This document shows positions 32,518 to 38,924 of a stretch of 38,924 nt of DNA, one piece after another (the stretch's first letter is position 1; every line of letters begins with the position of its first letter). The notes beneath the pieces were generated by a model. That model was not told the DNA's origin and did not search any database. It worked only from the letters and a program-made list of their open reading frames with translations. Position numbers and translations under genes: made by a program. Origin of the DNA: an uncultured Faecalibacterium sp. (GTDB taxonomy: Bacteria; Bacillota; Clostridia; Oscillospirales; Ruminococcaceae). The stretch lies in NCBI GenBank assembly GCA_934533135.1, contig CAKTBG010000028.1:1-38924 (forward strand). The letters run 5' to 3'.

Positions 32518-33507
32518 ATGGAGATCATCATTCATCAGGCCATCCTGCACGTTCTGGATACCACGCTGGACGCACCGGTGCTCAGCGGCAGCGGCATGGA
32601 GCTGACGGCAGAAAAGACGGCCTATCTGCAGTACCACATCGAAAAGCTGCTGGCCAGCGACGACATCCGCCAGTGCCGCCCGCTGCCGGATTCGGCCTTC
32701 AAAAACGAGCTGGAGCAGAACCACGATTTCATCGACCTGTCCTGCCGGATCGCGGGGGTGCTGTTCGATTATATGCACGCCCACACCACCATCCCCGGCG
32801 CAGACCTCGCGGTCGTGGATTTCATCCGCGACGGTGCGCCGTGGCTGGCCATCCTCAAGCTCAATTACAAAAACGGCTATACCCACTACACCGAGACCGT
32901 GGACGGTGCGCCGGTCAACTCCATCATCCAGCAGCGTGCCTGCCTGCCGACCCAGAGCGGCAAGGTGGAAGAAGGCGCACTGGTCAACCTGACCGACTAC
33001 TCCATGCGCCTGTTGGAAAAGAAATACGACATCGACGGCCACAAAGAGTTTTATCTCTCCACGGTCGTGTTCCAGTACACGCAGGCGGAACCCGAAAAGA
33101 AGAAGCTGCAGGCCATTCAGGAGGCCGCGGTGCAGGCCGTGCAGGAAAACTACGCCGAAGAACCCCATGTCGAGGCACAGGTGGCCATGCTGATCGCAAA
33201 TCAGGCCGCTGACAACGACCATCAAGTTTCGGTCGAGCAAGTGCGCCGCCAGCTGGCCGAGGAATACCCGCTGGCCGCCGTTCCCTTTGACGACTATGTG
33301 GAGAAGAGCGAAGTCCTCGAGCATCCCGAGCAGCCGGTCACGGTGACGCCCGCCCGCATCCGCCGGATGGAGAGCCGCAGCATCCACACCGCCAGCGGCA
33401 TCGAGGTCAAGATCCCCACCGAGATCCTGTCCTCCGACTCGGAGGTGGAGTTCCTGCACGACCCGGACGGCAGCGTCTCCCTCCTCATCAAAAATGTCAT
33501 TCTGTAA
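32518..33507 (+). CDS. Nucleoid-associated protein, NdpA family
   Basis: A 329-residue soluble protein of the 37-kDa nucleoid-associated (YejK/NdpA, PF04245) family. The start IIHQAILHVLDTTLDAPVLS, the LAVVDFIRDGAPWLAILKLNYK strands, the DYSMRLLEKKYDIDG helix and the late GIEVKIPTEIL strand are family features. A TATACT -10 at 32468-32473 with TGG lies 45 bases upstream. A role in nucleoid organisation is presumed from E. coli YejK but poorly defined. Monocistronic between terminators. Confidence 0.85.
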   Translation: MEIIIHQAILHVLDTTLDAPVLSGSGMELTAEKTAYLQYHIEKLLASDDIRQCRPLPDSAFKNELEQNHDFIDLSCRIAGVLFDYMHAHTTIPGADLAVVDFIRDGAPWLAILKLNYKNGYTHYTETVDGAPVNSIIQQRACLPTQSGKVEEGALVNLTDYSMRLLEKKYDIDGHKEFYLSTVVFQYTQAEPEKKKLQAIQEAAVQAVQENYAEEPHVEAQVAMLIANQAADNDHQVSVEQVRRQLAEEYPLAAVPFDDYVEKSEVLEHPEQPVTVTPARIRRMESRSIHTASGIEVKIPTEILSSDSEVEFLHDPDGSVSLLIKNVIL

Positions 33508-33528
33508 GCCTCTGCCGTAAAATTTCAC

Positions 33529-33568
33529 AAAACGGCCTGTTTGCTCTTGCAAAGCAGGCCGTTTTGTG
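33529..33568 (+). terminator. Terminator after the NdpA gene
   Basis: AAAACGGCCTG/CAGGCCGTTTT arms (33529-33539 and about 33555-33565) with an inner TTTGC/GCAAA stem, followed by TTTTGTGTT. Confidence 0.88.
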
Positions 33569-33646
33569 TTATACCATTGTTGTATTTATCGTGATATTTT
33601 TCACGTGCCGATTTCGGCTGTTTCAGACGTTTAATGAGGTACTTTT

Positions 33647-34567
33647 ATGGAACTGGCTCTTATCACCGCGCAGCAGGTCATCGTCCTGTTTCTGCTCATC
33701 GGCTGCGGCTTTGTGGCCGTCAAAACCGGTGTGCTGAAGCAGGAGGGCAAACAGACCCTCTCGAACCTCCTGCTCTATCTGGTCGTTCCGGCTATGATCG
33801 TCCACTCCTATATGATGGAGTTCAGCGAGGAGATCCTGCACAACCTGCTGGCAGCCTTCGGGATGAGCATTCTCGCCATCCTGATCGGTACGGCGATCAC
33901 GCTGCTGCTGACGGCCCGCCGGAAGGATCGTCGTATGCCGATTTTTCGGTTTGCCTGCGTCTTTTCCAATGCGGCGTATATGGGTTTCCCGCTGATCTCC
34001 GCCCTTTTTGGGTCGGAAGGTCTGCTCTACGCCAGTGCCTATGTCACCGTGTTCAACATTCTGCTCTGGACCATGGGATACGGCATGGTAAGCGGCAGCT
34101 CCAACCCGAAAGAAGTCGCCCGCAGCCTGCTGCACACCCCGGTGCTCTACGCCATGGTGGTGGGTCTGGCGATCTATCTGCTTCAGATCCCCGTACCCAA
34201 CCTCATCGCCCAGCCCATCGACCTGCTGAGCGGGATGAACACCCCGCTTTCGATGCTCATCACCGGAATGCTGATCGCAGCCGGTGACCTGAAGAGCATC
34301 GTGTGCGACCAGCACATCTGGAAGCTGGCCGCTCTCCGGATGGTGCTGATCCCGGCGGTCTGCGTGACTGTTTTTGCACTGCTGGGCTTCCACGGAATGT
34401 CTGCGCAGGTCGTTTTGCTGCTCGAATGCTGCCCCGCTGCCGCCATCACTTCGGTGTTCGCCGTGCAGTTTGGCCACGAGGAACGCTTCGCCGCCGGTTC
34501 GGTTGTCCTGACCACCCTGCTCAGCATCGTCACGCTGCCGCTTTGCGCGCTGATCCTGACCATGTAA
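33647..34567 (+). CDS. AEC family transporter (auxin efflux carrier type)
   Basis: A 306-residue membrane protein with ten hydrophobic segments in two inverted halves. QVIVLFLLIGCGFVAVKTGVLKQEGKQTLSNLLLYLVVPAMIV, read over TM1-2, and FACVFSNAAYMGFPL in TM4 are typical AEC/malate-permease-like motifs; the final half ends with CPAAAITSVFAVQFGHEE before the last helices. Probably exports or imports organic acids or other small anions. GAGG lies eight bases before the ATG. Followed by a cluster of intergenic repeats. Confidence 0.9.
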   Translation: MELALITAQQVIVLFLLIGCGFVAVKTGVLKQEGKQTLSNLLLYLVVPAMIVHSYMMEFSEEILHNLLAAFGMSILAILIGTAITLLLTARRKDRRMPIFRFACVFSNAAYMGFPLISALFGSEGLLYASAYVTVFNILLWTMGYGMVSGSSNPKEVARSLLHTPVLYAMVVGLAIYLLQIPVPNLIAQPIDLLSGMNTPLSMLITGMLIAAGDLKSIVCDQHIWKLAALRMVLIPAVCVTVFALLGFHGMSAQVVLLLECCPAAAITSVFAVQFGHEERFAAGSVVLTTLLSIVTLPLCALILTM

Positions 34568-34583
34568 TTTTTAGATTCTATAA

Positions 34584-34676
34584 CAGTTTGCGTTTTTAAT
34601 GCACAGGCAACATCCGCAAACTGCATATCGCAAACAGGTTGCTTTGATAAGCACTATTTTTGAAAATTGCGATAAA
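34584..34676. repeat. 93-bp structured repeat, copy 2
   Basis: Same length and orientation as 5156-5248, with only about a dozen scattered differences clustered in the middle; both stems are conserved. Here it lies between the AEC stop and a terminator hairpin rather than before a gene. Confidence 0.85.
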
Positions 34677-34677
34677 C

Positions 34678-34733
34678 AAACACCGCGATACAATGGCTTT
34701 GGGAAAGCTCCATCGTATCGCGGTGTTTTTGTT
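34678..34733. terminator. Terminator-like repeat hairpin, copy 2
   Basis: Arms CACCGCGATAC/GTATCGCGGTG (34681-34691 and 34715-34725) with inner pairing around a GGGAAAGC centre and T-rich tails on both strands, so it can stop both the AEC transcript and the opposing ABC transcript. Related to 18109-18161. Confidence 0.82.
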
Positions 34734-34747
34734 ATTTTGTCAGCGGC

Positions 34748-34797
34748 CTCACCCTGTCCGTCTGCTTCGCAGACAGCTCTCCCGAAGGGAGAGCCAA
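34748..34797. repeat. CCCTCTCC-type dispersed repeat
   Basis: CACCCTGTCC, then GTCTGC-TTC-GCAGAC and CTCTCCC-GAA-GGGAGAG hairpins. It directly follows the hairpin repeat, the same pairing seen at 18109-18216. Confidence 0.7.
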
Positions 34798-34810
34798 GGG
34801 CGTGGGAAGA

Positions 34811-36694
34811 TTATTGATTCATCTGTTCTTTATGGTACTGCAAGGTATACAGCTGATAATACCGGCCGTGCTGCGCCAGAAGCTGCTGATGGGTGCCCTG
34901 TTCCAGAATTTTGCCGTGAGACAGCACGATGATGTTGTCCGCGTGCTGGATGGTGGACAGGCGGTGCGCCACGATCAGCATGGTACCGACGGTGCGCATT
35001 TTTTCCAGCGAGTCCTGGATCAGGATCTCGGTTTCGGTGTCGATGTTGGCGGTCGCCTCGTCAAGGATCATCACGCTGGGCTTGTGCAGGATGGTGCGGG
35101 CAAAACTGAGCAGCTGCCGCTGACCGGCCGAGAAGTTGTTGCCGCGCTCCCGCACTTCCTCGTCCAGACCGTGGTCGAGCTTGTTGATGAAGTGGTCGGC
35201 GTTGACATACCGGCAGACCTGCAGGATCTCGTCGTCCGAGATGCCCTCTTCCCGCAAGACGATGTTGCTGCGGATGGTGCCCGAGAAGAGGAACACATCC
35301 TGCAGCATCTGGCCGAAGTGACGGCGGAGCGAGGAGATCTTGATCTTCCGGATGTCGATGCCGTCAATGAGGATCTCGCCCTTCTGGAACTCGTAGTTCC
35401 GGCAGATGAGCGAAAGGATGGTGCTCTTGCCCGAGCCGGTGGAGCCGACAAAGGCCACCGTCTCCCGCGGGTTGACATGGAAGGAAACGCCCTGCAAGAC
35501 CCACTCGCCCGGAACATAGCTGAACCAGACGTCCTTGAACTCGATCTCGCCCTTCACCTCGTCCAGCTCGATGGCGTCCGGGGCATCCACCAGCTTGGGC
35601 TGGATGTCCATGATGGAGAACACCTTCTCCGAGGACGCAAACGCCGACTGCAGCCAGTTGAACTGCTCGGCGAGGTTCTGGATGGGGGTGAAGAACTTGG
35701 AGATGTACATATAGAAGGTGACGATGGTGCCGCTGGAAATGGTCTGGCCGAGGAAGCTGACGTTGTTCAGATGCCCCATGCCGCCCAGATAGAACAGGCA
35801 GAGGATGGAGCTGATGTAGAGCATATAGACCAGCGGGCGGAATACGCTGAATACGAAGATCTGCTCCTGATTGGCACGTGCCAGCTTCTGGCTTTTCCGG
35901 CGGAAGTCCTCCATCTTGGCGTCCTCGCGGCCAAAGATCTGGGTCACCTTGATGCCCGAAAGATTCTCCGACAGGTAGGTGTTGATGTTGGTGGTCGCGT
36001 CCTTGAGCTTGCGGTTGGCTCGCCGGGAGAACTTGCGGAAAATGACCGTGAAGATCACGATGAAGGGCACAAAGCAGAGCACCATCAGGGTCAGCTCGTA
36101 GTTCAGGCAGATCATTGCAACCAAGATGCCGAGGATGACGAAGCAGTTCTTGGTCAGCTGAACCAAGAGGTTTGTGAACATCATCGAGATGGCGTTGGTG
36201 TCGTTGGTCACACGGGTGACCAGCTTGCCGACCGGGATCTCATTCAGCTGCTCATGGGAGAGCGATTCAATGTGGGTGAACAGGTCCTCGCGCAGATCGG
36301 AGATGATCCGCTGGCCCACCCGCTGCAGGATGACGGCCTGAAAATAGGTGCTTGCCATCGAGAACACCAGCACACCGGCATAGACGGCCACCGAGACAAA
36401 CAGCTGGTTCAGGGCGAAATCGCTCGTCACCAGCTCTTCGATGGAGCCGATAATGAGGGGTGACGCGATGTCGTAAGCGATGGAGAAAAGCATCAGGAAG
36501 CCAACGATGACAAACTTGCCTGCATACGGTTTTGCATAGTGCATCAGGCGGCGGACGATCTCCGCATCGTCCATGTTCCGCTCAAACCCCATGGCGGTCT
36601 TTTTGTCCTTGACCGTCGCATACGCAAAGAGCAGGAAGGCGGTGACCACGCCGATGACGGCACCGACCAACAGAAGCGGATTCAGATTCATCAT
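34811..36694 (-). CDS. Heterodimeric ABC exporter, canonical-site subunit
   Basis: A 627-residue fused membrane and ATPase half-transporter. An extra N-terminal helix (about 5-26) precedes the usual six-helix exporter domain (about 60-345). The ATPase shows Walker A GSTGSGKST (417-425), signature FSAGQRQLL (521-529) and Walker B VMILDE with catalytic Glu E546. With the upstream partner, whose gene overlaps by four bases, it resembles YheH/LmrD-type pairs exporting drugs or lipids. Substrate unknown. Confidence 0.92.
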   Translation of the reverse strand: MMNLNPLLLVGAVIGVVTAFLLFAYATVKDKKTAMGFERNMDDAEIVRRLMHYAKPYAGKFVIVGFLMLFSIAYDIASPLIIGSIEELVTSDFALNQLFVSVAVYAGVLVFSMASTYFQAVILQRVGQRIISDLREDLFTHIESLSHEQLNEIPVGKLVTRVTNDTNAISMMFTNLLVQLTKNCFVILGILVAMICLNYELTLMVLCFVPFIVIFTVIFRKFSRRANRKLKDATTNINTYLSENLSGIKVTQIFGREDAKMEDFRRKSQKLARANQEQIFVFSVFRPLVYMLYISSILCLFYLGGMGHLNNVSFLGQTISSGTIVTFYMYISKFFTPIQNLAEQFNWLQSAFASSEKVFSIMDIQPKLVDAPDAIELDEVKGEIEFKDVWFSYVPGEWVLQGVSFHVNPRETVAFVGSTGSGKSTILSLICRNYEFQKGEILIDGIDIRKIKISSLRRHFGQMLQDVFLFSGTIRSNIVLREEGISDDEILQVCRYVNADHFINKLDHGLDEEVRERGNNFSAGQRQLLSFARTILHKPSVMILDEATANIDTETEILIQDSLEKMRTVGTMLIVAHRLSTIQHADNIIVLSHGKILEQGTHQQLLAQHGRYYQLYTLQYHKEQMNQ

Positions 36695-38472
36695 GCGTTG
36701 CCCCCTCCCACTTCGTCTTCCAGACGCTGCAGATCGACCATCTTGCGGTATTCCTCACAGGCTGCATAGAGCTGATCGTGCGGGCCGACGGCCTGCACGG
36801 TGCCCTCGTCGAGGAAGATGATCTTGTCCAGCCCTTCCACCGTCGAGATGCGGTGGGCGATCAGCAGGGTGGTCTTCCCTGCCCGGCTGGTGTGCAGATT
36901 TTCGAGAATGATCTTCTCGGTGCGGGTATCGACGGCCGACACCGAGTCATCCAGAATCAGGATGGGTGCATTCTTGAGCAGAGCGCGTGCGATGGAAATA
37001 CGCTGCTTCTGGCCGCCCGAGACGGTCACGCCGCGCTCGCCCAGCACCGTCTCGTAGCCATCCTTGAAGTCCACGATGTTATCCCGCACATCGGCCAGAC
37101 TTGCAGCCCGGTCGATCTCCTCCGGTGTGGCGTCGTCCACACCGAAACCGATGTTGTGGGCGATGGTATCCGAGAAGAGGAAGTTGTCCTGCGGAACGTA
37201 GGCACAGGCGTTGCGCACCGAGTGGATGGAGACGGTGTTGACGTCCTTGCCGTCCACAAAGAGGGTGCCGTCCGGCACGTTGTAAGTACGGAGCAGCAGA
37301 TCGACCAAAGCTGTCTTGCCCGCGCCGGTCTTGCCCACGATGCCGACGCTCTCGCCGGGCTGGATGGCAAAGGAGATGTTCTTGAGCACATCGTACTCGC
37401 CGTCCGGGTAGCGGAAGGTCAGATCACGGAATTCAATGCCGCCCTTGACATTTTCAAGGTCGGGCACGCCCGGGCGGTCGGCCACGTCGATGGGCGCATC
37501 CAGCAGCTCGCTGATCCGGTTGAGGGAGGCTTTGCCGCGGGAGGTCTTTTCGATCAGCATCGAAACGGCCATGATGGGCCAGACAATGGCCTCAAAATAG
37601 CCGATGTACTCCACCAGCTGGCCGGCATTAAACCGCCCCTGATAGACCAGATAGCCGCCGTAGCCGAGGATGACGCAGATGACCGACTCGACAAAGAGAG
37701 TCACCAGAACCTCCAGCAGGGTGGCGATCTTGGTATAGGTCACATTGATCTCTTCGTTCTGCTTGTTCAGCTTCCGGAAGGCCATCAGCTCCTTCAGCTC
37801 TTTGACAAAAGCCTTGATGACCGCAATGCCGGAGAAATTCTCCTGCGCGAAATCCGACAGGTCGGAAAACGCCTGCTGCCGTTCTTCCCAGCGTTTGGTC
37901 ATCACCTTGCCCATGACCGTACCGATGGCGAACATCACCGCCGCCGGGATCAGGGCCAGCAGGGTCAGGGTGTGATCCATCCGCCACATATTATAAAGGG
38001 CGAGCAGACCCAGCGTCAGCGCGTCGAAGAACATCAGCACACCGTCGCCGAAGCACTCCTGAATGGTATCGAGGTCGTTGGTGTACAGGCTCATCAGGTT
38101 GCCGACCTTGTTCACCTGATAGTACTGGTGCGAGAGCTTGCGGCTGTGGTCGAACATCTTCTCGCGCAGATCCGCCACCACCCGGATGGCCGAACCGAAA
38201 AAGCAGATGCGCCACAAAAACCGCCCGATGACCATGATGACGACGATCCAGATCATCGGCAGACAGATCTGCTGGAACAATACCTCTTTGGTAAAAGCCA
38301 TGGTCTCGCCGTCCACGACCACCTGCCCCAGATTCACGCCGTTGATGACCAAGCGGTACAACTGCGGGATCCTGAGCTGGATGAAGTCCACCGCCAGCAA
38401 CGCCAGCAGACCCAACAGCAGCGCGGGGGCATTTTTGAGGTAATAGCGGTTGATATACTTACCGAATATCAC
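36691..38472 (-). CDS. Heterodimeric ABC exporter, degenerate-site subunit
   Basis: A 593-residue half-transporter with six membrane helices (about 15-310) and a C-terminal ATPase: Walker A GKTGAGKT (380-387), signature VSGGQKQR (484-491), Walker B ILILDD. The residue after the Walker B Asp is Asp (D509) instead of catalytic Glu, as in the degenerate site of asymmetric exporters such as YheI/LmrC or TM287. Translationally coupled to the partner gene. A consensus promoter lies 60 bases upstream. Confidence 0.92.
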   Translation of the reverse strand: MIFGKYINRYYLKNAPALLLGLLALLAVDFIQLRIPQLYRLVINGVNLGQVVVDGETMAFTKEVLFQQICLPMIWIVVIMVIGRFLWRICFFGSAIRVVADLREKMFDHSRKLSHQYYQVNKVGNLMSLYTNDLDTIQECFGDGVLMFFDALTLGLLALYNMWRMDHTLTLLALIPAAVMFAIGTVMGKVMTKRWEERQQAFSDLSDFAQENFSGIAVIKAFVKELKELMAFRKLNKQNEEINVTYTKIATLLEVLVTLFVESVICVILGYGGYLVYQGRFNAGQLVEYIGYFEAIVWPIMAVSMLIEKTSRGKASLNRISELLDAPIDVADRPGVPDLENVKGGIEFRDLTFRYPDGEYDVLKNISFAIQPGESVGIVGKTGAGKTALVDLLLRTYNVPDGTLFVDGKDVNTVSIHSVRNACAYVPQDNFLFSDTIAHNIGFGVDDATPEEIDRAASLADVRDNIVDFKDGYETVLGERGVTVSGGQKQRISIARALLKNAPILILDDSVSAVDTRTEKIILENLHTSRAGKTTLLIAHRISTVEGLDKIIFLDEGTVQAVGPHDQLYAACEEYRKMVDLQRLEDEVGGGNA

Positions 38473-38530
38473 AGTGGTTTTCCCCTCCTTTTCCTGTTCA
38501 AAAAACGTTCAGAAACATCCATAGAACTTT

Positions 38531-38559
38531 AGTATACGAGTTCTGGCGAATCCTGTCAA
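38531..38559 (-). promoter_or_regulatory. Promoter of the ABC exporter operon
   Basis: TTGACA (38554-38559), 17-base spacer and TATACT (38531-38536) on the minus strand. Confidence 0.88.
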
Positions 38560-38570
38560 CATTTGTTCAT

Positions 38571-38620
38571 AAAAAAGAAGCCGTTGCAGCTGCGTAACAG
38601 GACGCAATTGCAACGGCTTC
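38571..38620 (-). terminator. Terminator after tRNA-Gly
   Basis: Perfect 12-bp stem (38577-38588 with 38609-38620) containing an inner GCGT/ACGC stem, followed on the minus strand by six T. Confidence 0.9.
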
Positions 38621-38624
38621 GTGT

Positions 38625-38700
38625 TGGAGCGGCCGACGAGGCTCGAACTCGCTACCTCCACCTTGGCAAGGTGGCGCTCTACCAGATGAGCTACGGCCGC
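38625..38700 (-). tRNA. tRNA-Gly (anticodon GCC)
   Basis: Complete 76-base cloverleaf with encoded CCA (38625-38627). Acceptor GCGGCCG/CGGCCGC, D arm GCTC/GAGC, anticodon stem CCACC/GGTGG around TTGCCAA (anticodon GCC), T loop TTCGAGC. Confidence 0.95.
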
Positions 38701-38801
38701 ATATTCGGTGCATTTATCCTTGCACCCACCCGTTCTTTTTAACGGGGCCCCCGCGAAAGCTTGCGAAGCAAGATTTTGTGGGGAAGAGGAGAAAGTCTGG
38801 T

Positions 38802-38842
38802 ATTCATCACGGAAGTCTTGCTTGCAAGACTTCTCGATGAAT
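38802..38842. repeat. Near-perfect palindrome between tRNA genes
   Basis: GAAGTCTTGC/GCAAGACTTC arms (38812-38821 and 38824-38833) are extended, after a small mismatch, by ATTCATC/GATGAAT (38802-38808 and 38836-38842). It lies in the spacer between tRNA-Phe and tRNA-Gly; no T run follows. The rest of the spacer (38701-38858) holds no gene. Confidence 0.8.
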
Positions 38843-38858
38843 GACAGGACTTTCGACG

Positions 38859-38924
38859 TGGTGCCTCCGATCGGAATCGAACCAATGACACGGGGATTTT
38901 CAGTCCCCTGCTCTACCGACTGAG
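38859..38924 (-). tRNA. tRNA-Phe (anticodon GAA), partial
   Basis: Sixty-six bases of a tRNA running off the window; the first ten are missing. CCA is encoded (38859-38861). The anticodon stem GGGGA/TCCCC encloses CTGAAAA (anticodon GAA), the T loop is TTCGATT and the discriminator is A. Confidence 0.92.

Noticed and set aside
34802..38532. Two long plus-strand open frames opposite the ABC exporter genes
   Set aside because: Both mirror the third-codon-position GC bias of the real minus-strand genes and carry no recognisable domain.

Overview
The window looks like a stretch of chromosome from a GC-rich, gut-type Clostridia member of the Ruminococcaceae/Oscillospiraceae (Faecalibacterium, Gemmiger or Subdoligranulum-like). 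This is inferred from strongly GC-biased codon use in Firmicutes-type genes, perfect AGGAGG ribosome sites, consensus sigma-A promoters, a SCIFF peptide with its radical-SAM maturase (a Clostridia hallmark), rpsF-ssb-rpsR, a scpA-scpB locus led by a site-2 protease, and families of CCCTCTCC-type intergenic repeats of the kind I associate with Faecalibacterium. No species name can be proven from the sequence alone.

Layout. 1-995: AT-rich, foreign-looking end piece with two overlapping small genes (one GNAT-like) and short direct repeats, probably the edge of an integrated element. 996-3670 (minus): M50 protease, scpA, scpB, DUF2953 operon. 3826-6152 (plus): rpmB with its own promoter and terminator, then a DUF4250 gene, an esterase-fold protein that lacks its serine nucleophile, a 93-bp repeat and a TIM-barrel sugar-phosphate isomerase/epimerase. 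6162-9305 (minus): copper homeostasis operon csoR-copA with a CsoR-type operator; a CopZ-like chaperone with its own ribosome site and start codon is nested in frame at the 3' end of copA. 9343-11749 (minus): ABC exporter pair. 11759-15060 (minus): scfA, an attenuator-like terminator, scfB and an Orn/Lys/Arg-type decarboxylase. 15218-15804: DUF2508 gene (minus), divergent from tRNA-Gln(CTG). 16024-19732 (plus): GH31 glycosidase and a MATE exporter, separated by repeats. 19806-22152 (plus): GntR/UTRA regulator joined to pyrB and pyrI. 22173-26381 (minus): cupin, a candidate structured RNA, then an NSS transporter/LytTR regulator/GHKL kinase operon. 26550-27920 (minus): CPA2 antiporter. 27994-29319 (plus): rpsF-ssb-rpsR with a perfect promoter and an S6:S18-type leader hairpin. 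29339-31973: AraC regulator divergent from an MFS transporter plus a small unknown protein. 31988-34567: bacterial PH-domain protein, NdpA-type nucleoid protein, AEC transporter. 34584-34797: cluster of three repeat types. 34811-38559 (minus): heterodimeric ABC exporter. 38571-38924 (minus): tRNA-Gly(GCC) and a partial tRNA-Phe(GAA).

Most of the window is ordinary core and transporter content. The points most worth a second look are the nested copZ start inside copA, the Ser-to-Asp pseudo-esterase, the scfA/scfB attenuator with a tightly coupled decarboxylase gene, the Cys-rich extension of CsoR, the GntR-pyrBI linkage, the orphan Agr-like two-component system coupled to an NSS transporter, the two-copy 93-bp structured repeat, and a candidate structured RNA at 22780-22928.
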